Shown one piece after another: positions 38,944 to 48,958 of a DNA stretch of 64,000 nt. Under the pieces are notes generated by a model. The model did not search any database. It was given only the letters and a program-made list of their open reading frames with translations, and was not told the DNA's origin. The position numbers were made by a program, and so were the translations under genes. The DNA comes from Planctopirus ephydatiae (lineage in GTDB: Bacteria; Planctomycetota; Planctomycetia; Planctomycetales; Planctomycetaceae), in contig NZ_CP036299.1 of assembly GCF_007752345.1 (NCBI RefSeq), positions 248,001-312,000 on the forward strand, written 5' to 3'. Every line of letters begins with the position of its first letter. The stretch's first letter is position 1.

Positions 38944-39444
38944 ATGAAAAGTTCTCTGCTGAGATTTGCCTTTCAGGAAATTGCCTTCCGGGCCATGGCT
39001 GTCGTTTTGACAATGAGCATTACAGGAGTCGCTATGAGTGCTGAGACCGAAGTTCCACTTCCCAAGCTGCCAGCCGGTGCCGGGGCCGTCGATGCCAATG
39101 CCCCCAAGACCTTCACGACCACCAAATCAGGTCTCAAGTACCGCGTTCTCCGCGAAGGCAAAGGAGCCAAGCCCAAAGCCACCAACGCTGTTGAAGTTCA
39201 CTATCACGGCTGGCTCGACAATGGCAAAGTCTTCGACAGCAGCTACGACCGCAAAGAATCCATCTCCTTCGGACTCAACCAGGTCATCCCCGGCTGGACC
39301 GAAGGGATGCAGCTCGTCGGTGAAGGGGGCATGATCGAACTCGAAATCCCCTCCGAACTCGGCTACGGCGCTCGCGGTGCCGGTGGCGTCATCCCCCCCA
39401 ACGCCAAACTCCACTTCCTCGTCGAAACTCTCAAAGTCAAATAA
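38944..39444 (+). CDS. FKBP-type peptidyl-prolyl isomerase, exported
   Basis: 166 residues from ATG at 38944 (GGA six bases upstream); the ORF is open further 5' but the added residues lack coding character. The N-terminal hydrophobic stretch (RAMAVVLTMSITGVAMSAE) is a signal peptide. The FKBP domain has VEVHYHGWLDNGKVFDSSYD, VIPGWTEGMQLVGEGG and IPSELGYGARGAGGVIPPNA followed by LHFLVETLKVK, with all the residues of the FK506 pocket. It probably helps protein folding in the periplasm. It ends convergently with the M3 peptidase. Confidence 0.95.
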   Translation: MKSSLLRFAFQEIAFRAMAVVLTMSITGVAMSAETEVPLPKLPAGAGAVDANAPKTFTTTKSGLKYRVLREGKGAKPKATNAVEVHYHGWLDNGKVFDSSYDRKESISFGLNQVIPGWTEGMQLVGEGGMIELEIPSELGYGARGAGGVIPPNAKLHFLVETLKVK

Positions 39445-39904
39445 CCCCCCTTGCGGGCCCCTTACGGGGTTTGGGGCAGCGAATGAAGGCTCGACGTTCA
39501 TCTACGTTCGGGTCTTCCGCTGCCAGAGAGTTTATAGGACTTTCAATGGGGATGATTTGCGTCGGATGGCTGGGGTCAAACGTCCTCGTTTGCCCCCAGA
39601 TTGTTTGATACTGGTTGTTCAAAGCCATTTTGATGAAGAGTTGTGAGGAAGTTCACAAATGCATCTGTGCTGTTGAACTCGATTGACCAGAGGCCGGATG
39701 ATAACATCCGGCCTGCGGCCCCCTTGTATGTTTTACAGAGGGAGTCATCGTGTCTACGATCAAGAAATCGGGTTTGGCATCGCAGAGCGAACGCAGCGAT
39801 GCCAAACCGCCAGTCGCGAGTTCGTACCACCCTGGGCCGAAAAGGCCGCGGGAGAGCAAGAAACCGGCTCTCCGATGAGGACATGGGCAAGGGTTCTCGA
39901 ACCA
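39445..39904. other. Convergent gene-free stretch with hairpins
   Basis: It begins with the nested C/G hairpin just after the FKBP stop (CCCC-TTAC-GGGG at 39458-39469, followed by TTT). It also contains a perfect 10-bp hairpin, AGGCCGGATG and CATCCGGCCT (39691-39700 and 39705-39714) with loop ATAA. No gene is supported. Confidence 0.45.
39691..39714. terminator. Perfect 10-bp hairpin with a 4-base loop
   Basis: AGGCCGGATG, loop ATAA, CATCCGGCCT. It lies between convergent genes, about 190 bases downstream of the M3 peptidase stop; no T-run. Terminator or dispersed repeat. Confidence 0.35.
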
Positions 39905-42004
39905 TCACACTTTCGTCAGACCCATGTGTCTCAGAAGAGCTTCAGGGCTGGGTTCGCGACCACGGAAATCGCGGAAGACTTCCATCGGATGTCGGCTGCC
40001 ACCCATCGACAGCACCGTATTGCGGAAGCGGCGGCCCACCTGTTCAATCGCCTTCTCATCATCAAGACCCGCCTCTTCAAAGGCACTGAAGGCATCGGCA
40101 GAGAGAACCTCGGCCCATTTGTAGCTGTAGTATCCCGCAGCATAGCCGCCCGAAAAAATATGCTGGAATGAGCACAACGAGCGGTCTTCCGGGATGAGGG
40201 GAATCACTGCACAGGTCTGGCTGATGCGGCGCTGCACATCAAAAGGGGATTCGTTTCCTGCAGGGTCGTAATCGTGGTGCAACTCGAGATCCGTCAGACC
40301 AAAGAGAAGCTGCCTGAGCATCATCGACCCGGCGCGATAAGTGCGGGCTGCGACGATCTTGTTGAAAAGATCTTCTGGCAATGGTGCCCCGGTCTCGTAG
40401 TGACGAGTCATCCCCATCAGCACTGGCTTGTGATAGCACCAGTTCTCCATGAACTGACTGGGGAGTTCGACAGCATCCCATTCGACGCCGTTGATTCCCG
40501 AGGCATCGGGATGATCGATAATGGTCAGCATGTGCTGAAGACCGTGACCAAACTCGTGGAACAACGTTTCCACTTCACGAAAGGTCATGAGGGCTGGCCG
40601 CTCACCGACAGGCGGGGTTTGATTGCACACGAGATACGCGACAGGAAGCTGAAGTTCATCACCAACCTTTTGCCTTAAGAGGCAGGTATCCATCCAGGCA
40701 CCGGCCCGCTTGTTTTCGGGCCGCGAGTAAGGGTCGAGAAAGAACGCGGCCATTTTCTGGCCCGTCTCATCCAGCACGTGGTAAAAGCGGACATCGCTGC
40801 ACCAGACGCTGACGGGTTCTTTCGCCTGCTCAATCGTGACACCAAAGAGTCGATGAATCAGCCCGAACAATCCTTCAAGAACACGTTCGAACGGGAAGTA
40901 GGGACGAATCTGCTCGTCGGTGAACGAATACCGGCTTTCGCGCAGCCGTTCGGCCCAAAAGGGAACATCCCAGGGTTTGATCTCATCGGTATCGCCGCTG
41001 GAGACTTTGAACGCCTTCAGATCGGCGAGATCCTGCTGTGCTGCTCCCCAGCTCGTATCGCGTAGTTCATGCAGCATGTGGCGAATGGCATCCACACTGG
41101 GAGCCATCTTGCGCATCAGGCTGACTTCCGCAAACGAGTTCTTGCCCAGCAGGTGCGCCTTCTCTTTGCGCAAGCTCAGCAGTTCCCGCATGATCGGTTC
41201 GTTGTTGTGTTCACCCTGGGAAGCGAGAGTGATGAATGCCCGATAGAGGTTTTCGCGCAAGTCGCGTCTTTTCGCGTGCTCCATGAAAGGGCCATAGACC
41301 GGGAAATCGAGCGTGATGCGCCAGGGGCCCTGCTCCGCGGTCGCTTTGGTTGCACTTTCCGGATGAGCACGATTCCACGACTGGGCCGTCAGATGTCTGA
41401 GTGTGGGAGTGAACCCGGCGATTTCCTCCTCCGTGGTAAGATCGAGTGAGAAAGCTTTGATTTCATCGAGACAGTTGTTCATGAACTGTGTGGAAAGGAC
41501 AGCCAGTCTTTCTTCAATCTCGCCAAACCGCTTTCGCGCGTCGCCTTGCAGACCAATCCCTGCCAGTTCGGCATCTTTGATGCGATCCTTAATGATTCGC
41601 TTCTGGGCTGGCGAAAGTCTCTCCCACTCCGGCGACTGCTCCAGAGTCACCAGGGCTTTATAAATCGGCTCGCTCTGCCTGACCCGCAGGCTGTAGCGCA
41701 CGACTTCAGGATTGACCTCTTCATAGGCAGCGCGCAGTTCGGGGCTGTTGCGAACACCCAAGAGATGACCCACGGGGCCCCAGCTCCAGGTGAAGGGACG
41801 TTCCATCTCTTCGACGGGGGACATAATGCCAGCCCATGTTGGCTGCAGATGGGATTCGATGGCATCCAGTTTTTTGAGAGCGGTCTCGACGGTCGCACGC
41901 ACAGCCGGGACAACATGGGAGGCTTCGATACGGGCAAAATCTGGTAACCCGCTGGTTGCCAGAAGAGGGTTATCGAGAAGTTCCGCCATGGGGCCAATCT
42001 CCAT
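39905..42004 (-). CDS. prlC: M3-family oligopeptidase (oligopeptidase A-like)
   Basis: 699 residues from ATG at 42004 (AGG five bases upstream; the TTG at 42007 and ATG at 41989 are alternatives). A cytoplasmic zinc metallopeptidase that cuts short peptides and signal-peptide remnants. The zinc motif HEFGHGLQHML lies near residue 481, preceded by TFREVETLFHEFGH. The C-terminal SGGYAAGYYSYKWAEVLSAD segment and RFRNTVLSMGGSRHPMEVFR are typical of OpdA/PrlC. The length is normal. It is divergent from the secretin gene with a 403-base gap. Confidence 0.95.
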   Translation of the reverse strand: MEIGPMAELLDNPLLATSGLPDFARIEASHVVPAVRATVETALKKLDAIESHLQPTWAGIMSPVEEMERPFTWSWGPVGHLLGVRNSPELRAAYEEVNPEVVRYSLRVRQSEPIYKALVTLEQSPEWERLSPAQKRIIKDRIKDAELAGIGLQGDARKRFGEIEERLAVLSTQFMNNCLDEIKAFSLDLTTEEEIAGFTPTLRHLTAQSWNRAHPESATKATAEQGPWRITLDFPVYGPFMEHAKRRDLRENLYRAFITLASQGEHNNEPIMRELLSLRKEKAHLLGKNSFAEVSLMRKMAPSVDAIRHMLHELRDTSWGAAQQDLADLKAFKVSSGDTDEIKPWDVPFWAERLRESRYSFTDEQIRPYFPFERVLEGLFGLIHRLFGVTIEQAKEPVSVWCSDVRFYHVLDETGQKMAAFFLDPYSRPENKRAGAWMDTCLLRQKVGDELQLPVAYLVCNQTPPVGERPALMTFREVETLFHEFGHGLQHMLTIIDHPDASGINGVEWDAVELPSQFMENWCYHKPVLMGMTRHYETGAPLPEDLFNKIVAARTYRAGSMMLRQLLFGLTDLELHHDYDPAGNESPFDVQRRISQTCAVIPLIPEDRSLCSFQHIFSGGYAAGYYSYKWAEVLSADAFSAFEEAGLDDEKAIEQVGRRFRNTVLSMGGSRHPMEVFRDFRGREPSPEALLRHMGLTKV

Positions 42005-42407
42005 CAAGACCTATGGATGTTTTCTGTTGATCGAGTCGTTGATTGTCAGCTTAACATACCGGGTGGCAACTGTCTCATGCCGGGAAGGACTTGCAGAACT
42101 TGAGGGTGCTGGACAAGTCCTGATCGGAATCCGGTGGCAGATTCTGCTGCTGCCGATTCTAAAGTCAAAATGTTGGAAAAATCGACGTTTCGACCTCTCT
42201 GGGAGTACCTCTCGGCAGGAGTTGCCGAAGAGTGGCGAAATCGTTCGCTCAGACATCTTCCCAACCTGAATTCCGGGGAAACAAAGCGACCTTTCTTTCA
42301 TACCTGATGGTTTATTTTTCCGAATACTCAACTGGATGTACGCCATCTCTGATCGTGCATCTTCCCACCGGCAATACCTGCCACACCTCCTTTCCTATGG
42401 TAGTCAC
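42005..42407. other. Divergent gene-free stretch before the secretin gene
   Basis: 403 bases containing the promoters of the M3 peptidase and the secretin. AT-rich patches occur around 42020-42055 and 42300-42330, but I cannot assign boxes. No gene or repeat is supported. Confidence 0.35.
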
Positions 42408-45400
42408 ATGCTGACATCAATCCCTCCCGGATTGCGGGCTGTAAGAACATTATTTCCACAGACTCAGAAAAGTGTCTGGTGGGGTTGTGCTCAGTTGCTG
42501 CTGTGTACGGCCTGCACACTGCTCAGCCCGAGCGAGATGGTCTACGGCCGCGAGCCGATTGTGCCATTAACGAATGGCCAGCAGAAGGTCTCGCCTCACC
42601 ATACGAACTCTGGTTATGGGGTGAATGCTCCTGCTGTCGGAGATCAGCAGGATTCCGGCCCTCGAGTGAAGCTCAACCACTGGGGTTCAAACTGGCAGAA
42701 AGTCTTCGAACAACTGGCCGAAGAATCACAGTCTGAGTTGATCATGGAGCGTGTCCCCACGGGTCGCTTTACACGCATAGATAAGCAGGAATACTCGCGG
42801 GCTGATGCCATTCGCATTCTCAACAAAGAGATCGAACCTCTCGGCTTTCGACTGATTGAAAAAGGGAAATTCATCGTCCTGATGGATTTGCCCAGCATTC
42901 GTCCCAAGTATCAGCCGGTCGAATTGCATACATCGCCTTATACGCCTGCCCAGCAGCTTCAGGCGCAGCAAAGCCAGAGTGCTTACGGGCCACCATTACA
43001 GACCCCCGGCATGCAGCCAGCCAGACCTGTCACACCTCCTCCCTCTGGCCCTTACGCTCAAGTTCCTCCCGGGATGAGTGCGCAGCATCCATTGTCTGCA
43101 CCCTATGAAGCAGCTCCCACATTACATCCGGGACAGATTCAGCAGATCAGTGGTCAGCAAATTGCCGGTCTGCCGAGCCAGTCACCTGTGGCCCCTCTTC
43201 CCGCTGCTCAAACACCACAAAACTTCATGCCCCAGAACGTCGTAACCCAGAACGTCATGACACTGGGACACGAAGTACCTGCTGCGGCCAATACCCATCC
43301 GCTATCGCAACCTGTGGCACCAGCTGCGGGTCATCCCCTCGCAGCCAGTGAGATCAAGCCTGTCCCACAGCCAGTAGCCAAACCACCCGTGGCGATTGCC
43401 TTCAAACCCCGGCAGCACAAAGCGGCTGAATTGGCAAAAGTGCTGTATCGCTCGCACAAAGATAATGCCCGGCTGGTGGATGCCGGTCGTGCTGGCAAGC
43501 CGGCGTTCTCTGTCTCCAGGCTTCCCGGTAAAAGTAAAACTGCCATTGAATTCATGGTCTCGATTGATGATGAGCGCGATCAGCTCTACATCGATGGTTC
43601 CGAAGCGGTGGCCCGCGGAGTGGTCGATCTGTTGACTTCGCTCGACACCAGGGGCGATTGGCCGAGCGATGCGAAGATCGTTCCGACGACTCCTCAGGCA
43701 GCGATCATGCTGGCACAGTATCAGCCCGATCTGGAAAAGATGCGCCGGCAGAATCGACTCACGGTCGCTCAAGCAGGCAATACTCCCGCTGCCAATCCCC
43801 AGCGGGAAAATGATGATTCCTTTGCACCTGCCCCCGCTCAAGCTAAACCTGAGGCATCACAGCCACCCCGTGGCAACTCCGCGATTTCCGATGTCGTGAC
43901 CAATCTCAAAGGTGATGTGAACATCGAAGCGATTGGGGATCTGGGTGTACTGATTCTGCGTGGTAATGAAGCCGACGTGGAACAGGTGATGAAAGTGATT
44001 CGAGAGCTCGAAGCTCTCAGTGAGAATACCGCTCCCCAGTTGCATGTGCTCTACCTGAGTCACACCGATTCACCCGCCATGAGCGAACTGCTGACGCTTG
44101 TATTTGACAGTCTCGCCAAGTTCCCTGGCCGGGCAACACAACCCCGCCAGAACGTGGCGATTATTCCTGTCGATACCCCCAATGCATTGATCATTGTGGC
44201 ACCTAAGACCGATCTCGATTCGATTCTGGAACTGGCAGAAGAACTCGATCAGCCGACAGATCCCGAATCGGAGTTTGAAGTCTTCAGTCTGAAGACCGCA
44301 GTCGCTTCACAAGTGGTGACCAATATCACCGCCTTCTATGCCACCAGAGTGGGTTTAGGTGCCCGCGTGCTCGCGATTGCCGATCCTCGTTCAAACTCGG
44401 TGATTGTGCGGGCTCGTCCGCGTGATCTGGATCAGGTGAAGGCGCTGATCGCCAAGGTCGATCGCGACGAAATGGCTGCTGTCAACCAGGTGAAGATCAT
44501 TCCCTTGAAGAACGCCGTTGCTGTCGAACTCTCGACTGTGATCAATGCGGCTATTCAAAGTGTCCTTTCGCCTCCATCGAACCAGGCGGCTAACCAGGGG
44601 GGTGCCAACAGTGGTCTGGGTGGCAACCAGGTCGCCGAAGATTTCCGTCAGGTCAGGCCCGCGATTCTGTCGTTCCTCGCGGGTGATAAGAAAGCCCTGC
44701 GTTCCGGGATGCTGGCCGACATTCGCATTACGCCCGATACGCGTATGAACAGTCTGATTCTTTCAGCCCCTGAGCAAAGCATCCCTCTGCTGGAAGAACT
44801 GATTCGTCAGCTCGATCAACCCACAGCAGCAGTGGCCGAGATCAAGGTGTTTACGCTTACCAATGCTGATGCCTCACAACTGGTGACACAGTTGCAGCAA
44901 CTCTTCTCACCCAGTGGAAACCAGCAGGGGGGCGGCAACAACGCGTTGCGACAGCAACTGGGGCTGGCTGTGGCAGGAGCTGACGACGCATCGAGCAATC
45001 TGATTCCACTGCGGTTCAGTGTTGATACCCGTACCAACAGTATTACTGCGATTGGCGGGGCAGAAGCCCTGCGCGTGGTGGAAGCCATCCTGCTCAGGCT
45101 CGATGAATCCGATCTGCGGGAACGTAAGAACGTCGTCTTCAAGCTTAAGAACAGCCCGGCACTGGCTGTTTCGACGGCAGTGACACAGTTTGTGAATTCA
45201 CAACTACAGCTCTCACAGCAGAACCCGAACTTGGTCAGTTCTGTCGAACAGCTCGAACGCGAAGTGGTCGTCGTCCCCGAAACTGGCACCAACAGTCTCC
45301 TCATCAGTGCCACACCCAGGTACTACGATGAGATCACTCGACTGGTCATGGAACTTGATCAGGCACCACGACAGGTGATCATTCAGGCTCTGATTGTCGA

Positions 45401-46745
45401 AGTCACACTCGATAACGTCGATGAGTTTGGTGTCGAACTGGGGCTGCAGGACTCCGTGCTCTTCGACCGCAGCGTGGTCGACGACCTGGTGACTCTGACA
45501 GAAACCACCACTTCGCCAAACGGTACTCAAACCACCACACAGCGTGTTGTGTCGCAAACAGCAGCTCCCGGCTTCCTGTTCAATAATCCGAATACACCTC
45601 TGGGAAACAACACCACGATTGACCCCTCTCGAGTGGGTTCACAGGGCTTGTCGAGCTTCTCACTGGGACGTGTGAATAACGACCTGGGTTATGGTGGTCT
45701 GGTCCTTTCCGCAGGATCGGAATCGATCAACGTACTGATTCGTGCCCTGGCTTCACGTCGCCGATTGCAGGTATTGTCGCGACCACAGATTCGTACTCTG
45801 GATAATCAGCAGGCCCAGATTCAGGTGGGTCAGCAGGTGCCGATTGTCGACGGTGTGCAGATTGGCGCTACAGGATTGGCGAACCCTCAGATTCGACAGG
45901 ATCAGGCGGGCATTATTCTGACAGTCACACCACGAATCTCACCCGATGGGACAATCGTGATGGAACTCATCGCCGAAAAAAGCCAGTTCCGTGGCAACGG
46001 AGTCCCCATCTTTACTGATGCCACCAACGGCAACGTGATTGAATCCCCGATCAAGGATATCAGTGCCGCTCGAACTGCCATCAGTGTTCCCAATGGCCAG
46101 ACAGTTGTCATGGGGGGGATGATTACTGCGACCGACGAAACCAGCGAACGCAAAGTCCCCTTTATTGGCGATATTCCCATCGTGGGGCATCTGTTCCGAT
46201 ATGACAGCAAGAGTCATGTTCGTACCGAACTGCTGATTTTCCTGACACCTCGCGTGATCTCTTCGGATGCAGATTCGGAGTTCATCAAGGATGTGGAAAT
46301 GGGCCGACTGCACTTTATTGAGTGTGAAGCCGAAGAAATCCACGGACCCTTGCGAGCGATCAATGCTCCTGTGATGGGCGAACCCGACTGGACGAACCAG
46401 CTCCCGCCGAGTGTGCCACCTGTCAATCCAATGCCACCATCACCTGGCCTGCAAAATCCACCGGGGAACCCGGCTCCACAACTCTTGCCACAACCCCCGA
46501 TCCCGGACGTTCCCGGGCAGACCAGAAAACAGTTGAAAGACCCGTCGATCCAACAGGCGAGTGCGACTGATGAGATGCAGCCCGATCCTTATGGCCATCT
46601 CCCAGACTCAGGCGTCATCCAGATCACTCGCCCTTCAGTGGCTGAATCATCCAAGGGTTCATCTCCTTCCAGAAAAGGTGAACCCACCAAGGTCCAGGAT
46701 AAGTCGGCCGCACCTCCCAGAAAGTGGTATTCACTCCGTCGATGA
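42408..46745 (+). CDS. Very long GspD/PilQ-type secretin with extra N domains
   Basis: 1445 residues from ATG at 42408; an ATG at 42336 would add 24. A signal-like segment (WWGCAQLLLCTACTLLS) starts it. In order I read: an STN/N0-like domain (about 90-167), a Pro/Gln-rich linker, a degenerate N domain (about 328-416), another linker, then five secretin N-type domains (about 544-620, 623-695, 695-805, 810-901 and 908-987), each with the pattern of a first strand, TNSLI-type strand and a helix ending in LD. The secretin core spans about 988-1298 with VLSRPQIRTLDNQQAQIQVG, VPFIGDIPIVGHLFRYDS and ELLIFLTPRVIS. A Pro-rich tail ends it. It should form an outer-membrane pore. Confidence 0.93.
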   Translation: MLTSIPPGLRAVRTLFPQTQKSVWWGCAQLLLCTACTLLSPSEMVYGREPIVPLTNGQQKVSPHHTNSGYGVNAPAVGDQQDSGPRVKLNHWGSNWQKVFEQLAEESQSELIMERVPTGRFTRIDKQEYSRADAIRILNKEIEPLGFRLIEKGKFIVLMDLPSIRPKYQPVELHTSPYTPAQQLQAQQSQSAYGPPLQTPGMQPARPVTPPPSGPYAQVPPGMSAQHPLSAPYEAAPTLHPGQIQQISGQQIAGLPSQSPVAPLPAAQTPQNFMPQNVVTQNVMTLGHEVPAAANTHPLSQPVAPAAGHPLAASEIKPVPQPVAKPPVAIAFKPRQHKAAELAKVLYRSHKDNARLVDAGRAGKPAFSVSRLPGKSKTAIEFMVSIDDERDQLYIDGSEAVARGVVDLLTSLDTRGDWPSDAKIVPTTPQAAIMLAQYQPDLEKMRRQNRLTVAQAGNTPAANPQRENDDSFAPAPAQAKPEASQPPRGNSAISDVVTNLKGDVNIEAIGDLGVLILRGNEADVEQVMKVIRELEALSENTAPQLHVLYLSHTDSPAMSELLTLVFDSLAKFPGRATQPRQNVAIIPVDTPNALIIVAPKTDLDSILELAEELDQPTDPESEFEVFSLKTAVASQVVTNITAFYATRVGLGARVLAIADPRSNSVIVRARPRDLDQVKALIAKVDRDEMAAVNQVKIIPLKNAVAVELSTVINAAIQSVLSPPSNQAANQGGANSGLGGNQVAEDFRQVRPAILSFLAGDKKALRSGMLADIRITPDTRMNSLILSAPEQSIPLLEELIRQLDQPTAAVAEIKVFTLTNADASQLVTQLQQLFSPSGNQQGGGNNALRQQLGLAVAGADDASSNLIPLRFSVDTRTNSITAIGGAEALRVVEAILLRLDESDLRERKNVVFKLKNSPALAVSTAVTQFVNSQLQLSQQNPNLVSSVEQLEREVVVVPETGTNSLLISATPRYYDEITRLVMELDQAPRQVIIQALIVEVTLDNVDEFGVELGLQDSVLFDRSVVDDLVTLTETTTSPNGTQTTTQRVVSQTAAPGFLFNNPNTPLGNNTTIDPSRVGSQGLSSFSLGRVNNDLGYGGLVLSAGSESINVLIRALASRRRLQVLSRPQIRTLDNQQAQIQVGQQVPIVDGVQIGATGLANPQIRQDQAGIILTVTPRISPDGTIVMELIAEKSQFRGNGVPIFTDATNGNVIESPIKDISAARTAISVPNGQTVVMGGMITATDETSERKVPFIGDIPIVGHLFRYDSKSHVRTELLIFLTPRVISSDADSEFIKDVEMGRLHFIECEAEEIHGPLRAINAPVMGEPDWTNQLPPSVPPVNPMPPSPGLQNPPGNPAPQLLPQPPIPDVPGQTRKQLKDPSIQQASATDEMQPDPYGHLPDSGVIQITRPSVAESSKGSSPSRKGEPTKVQDKSAAPPRKWYSLRR

Positions 46746-46823
46746 GCCCTGTCTCGCTTGCCCGATCTTTTCCCCTTCGCCTAGCCCGGATGCCAACCAA
46801 TGTTTGTTCACTCTGAAATCTGC

Positions 46824-47852
46824 ATGAGATTGCTGGCAGTCATCCTGCTGACGCATTCGCTCTCGGGGTGTGCCACTTTGCTGACAACTGGCTGGCCTCA
46901 ACAGGCCGAAAAGGTCGACTTCTCCAGTTCGAAGCGGCCCATTGGCCAGATTGTGTGCCTGTGGAACCCTGCGGAAGGACGTGACCCGGAAGGAAAACCT
47001 TGCCGGGGGTTTGCAGGCCAGGTGATGTTCATGGAAGCCCGGTCGGCAGTCCCACTGGCTGTTCGAGGAGAGATTCGCGTCTATGTCTTCGACAATATTG
47101 GCACGACCGAAGAGCAGATGAAGCCCGTTCATCAGTTTGATTTCGACGCCGATGTCTGGAACATGCATCGCCAGTCCAACACGTTGGGCCCGGCATACAA
47201 TGTCTTCATCCCCTACATGCGTAAAGGCAATCATGCCGCCGTCTGCAGTGTGAGGTTGCGATACATTCCCGAAGGTGGCAATGCTCCACTCTTTTCGGAC
47301 ATGATTTCCGTGCGGATGGAAGGGAGTCAGCCAGCCATGGCTTCGGCGGCCATGAATGTCGAACGCTTTGTGGGCCCAGCGGGAGTTGCCAACGACAAGT
47401 CGCGGCAAATGCTGACTCAAGGTTCGATGGTTGCCCAAGACAATGCGAGTGGTCCGGCTTCGGAATCGGGCAAGGGAGCCATGCGAGCGACGACCATCCC
47501 AATTGAAACGCTGCAGCAGCAGGCCTCTCGCGAGTCGATCACCCGGCAACTGGCCTCTCAGCAGACAGTGGCAACATCAACAGCGCCCCATGCTCCGTAT
47601 TCAACCGCTGAGAATCCAGTCCCGCAGCAGACCTCTACGAATGCTGCCACAACAGCTTCTTCGAGAAGAATTCGACCGGCAGCAGCCAACGTGGCACAGT
47701 CAGCAAATACCAGCGACAGTGGCATCGCCCGCGTCAGCTTCGAAGAGACGACGGTCGAGCCAACTGGCGTGAGCCATGCTGTCTACCACGAGACAATCCA
47801 CCCACTGGCCGATGCACCCGCCGGAGAGCGCCCACATCCTCTGGCTGATTGA
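46824..47852 (+). CDS. Lipoprotein next to the secretin
   Basis: 342 residues from ATG at 46824; the ATG at 46800 would extend the signal n-region by eight. The lipobox LSGC follows a short hydrophobic run, so the protein is lipid-anchored. The first 200 residues form an apparently folded domain (IGQIVCLWNPAEGRDPEGKP, GFAGQVMFMEARSAVPLAVR, GEIRVYVFDNIG), while the rest is low-complexity, rich in Ser, Thr, Ala and Gln. It starts 78 bases after the secretin stop in the same direction, so it may be a pilotin or partner of the secretin. I do not recognise the family. Confidence 0.7.
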   Translation: MRLLAVILLTHSLSGCATLLTTGWPQQAEKVDFSSSKRPIGQIVCLWNPAEGRDPEGKPCRGFAGQVMFMEARSAVPLAVRGEIRVYVFDNIGTTEEQMKPVHQFDFDADVWNMHRQSNTLGPAYNVFIPYMRKGNHAAVCSVRLRYIPEGGNAPLFSDMISVRMEGSQPAMASAAMNVERFVGPAGVANDKSRQMLTQGSMVAQDNASGPASESGKGAMRATTIPIETLQQQASRESITRQLASQQTVATSTAPHAPYSTAENPVPQQTSTNAATTASSRRIRPAAANVAQSANTSDSGIARVSFEETTVEPTGVSHAVYHETIHPLADAPAGERPHPLAD

Positions 47853-48121
47853 CACTCATCAGAAAATGCTGACTTCCAGATATGCATAGATGCAAATTCA
47901 TCTCGCTATTCGATCTGCCGCAGGATGGGCTTAGTTCAGGTTTTCAAGATTGCGGTGTGAATGATTCACTGGCAACTCTTCTTCAGAAATGTCAGCATCT
48001 GGCTAAGTCTCATTCCAGTTGCCATCACGATCCCGATAGTCGAAAAGATCTGGCGACTGACAACAGTTCCTGAAGGACAGCCAGATCGAAAAAACGGTCT
48101 TAAGTCAGGGGTTTGCCACGG
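47853..48121. other. Gap before the TerC gene
   Basis: 269 bases without a gene; the TerC Shine-Dalgarno AGGGG is at its 3' end. Nothing else is recognised. Confidence 0.3.
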
Positions 48122-48874
48122 ATGTTCTCGACCGAACTGATCATTGCCTTCTTCACGTTGACTTTGCTCGAGATCGTGCTCGGGATCGACAACATTATTT
48201 TCATCGCGATTCTGGCGGGGAAGCTCCCTAAAGATAAGCAGAATTTTGCTCGTCAACTGGGGATCAGTCTGGCGGTTGTTTCGCGGATTGGCCTGCTCTT
48301 TTCACTCAGTTGGGTTTTGAAGCTCAAAGAGCCGCTTTTCACCATCCTCGAAACCAGTATTTCGGGAAAAGACCTCGTTCTGATTACTGGTGGCTTGTTC
48401 CTGATTGGTAAAGCGACTTACGAAATTCATCACAAAGTGACCGTGGTGCACGAAGCGCACAAAGATGGGAAAGCTCCCGCTTCGCTCTTCTGGATGCTGG
48501 CCCAGGTGATTGCGATCGACGTCGTCTTCAGTCTTGATTCTGTCATTACCGCTGTGGGTATTACCGAGAACATCCCCGTCATTGTGGCAGCTGTGATCGT
48601 GAGCGTGATTGTGATGCTGATCTTTTCCGGAGCGATTGTGCGCTTTGTTGATGACCACCCGGCGATCAAGCTGCTGGCGCTCTCCTTCCTGCTGCTGATC
48701 GGTGTGCTGCTCGTGGGCGAAGGCTTCCATCACAAGATCCCCAAAGGCTACGTCTACTTCGCGATGGCCTTCTCACTCGGGATCGAACTGCTGCAGATGT
48801 GGCAGGAATCAAACGTGCGCAAAGCCCAACACACCACCAAACCATCCTCAGAAGCAACGACATCCGGCCATTAA
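48122..48874 (+). CDS. TerC-family integral membrane protein
   Basis: 250 residues from ATG at 48122 (AGGGG ten bases upstream). Seven or so membrane helices; the first holds the family acidic motif LEIVLGIDNIIFIAILAG and a later one the second motif IAIDVVFSLDSVITAVG, whose aspartates likely bind metal ions. Members are linked to tellurite resistance and to manganese export or metal loading of secreted proteins. No ter operon is present, so the metal-homeostasis reading is preferred. The C-terminus has a short soluble tail. Confidence 0.93.
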   Translation: MFSTELIIAFFTLTLLEIVLGIDNIIFIAILAGKLPKDKQNFARQLGISLAVVSRIGLLFSLSWVLKLKEPLFTILETSISGKDLVLITGGLFLIGKATYEIHHKVTVVHEAHKDGKAPASLFWMLAQVIAIDVVFSLDSVITAVGITENIPVIVAAVIVSVIVMLIFSGAIVRFVDDHPAIKLLALSFLLLIGVLLVGEGFHHKIPKGYVYFAMAFSLGIELLQMWQESNVRKAQHTTKPSSEATTSGH

Positions 48875-48958
48875 TTGAATGTCACGAATCAGACAGACGT
48901 TGTGGTTCAATTCGATGTGAAATCCTAAGATGATCTACTTGCAATACCTGACAATGAG

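Noticed and set aside
48122-48874. Tellurite-resistance island around terC
   Set aside because: No terB, terD or terE genes are near; a stand-alone TerC is common.
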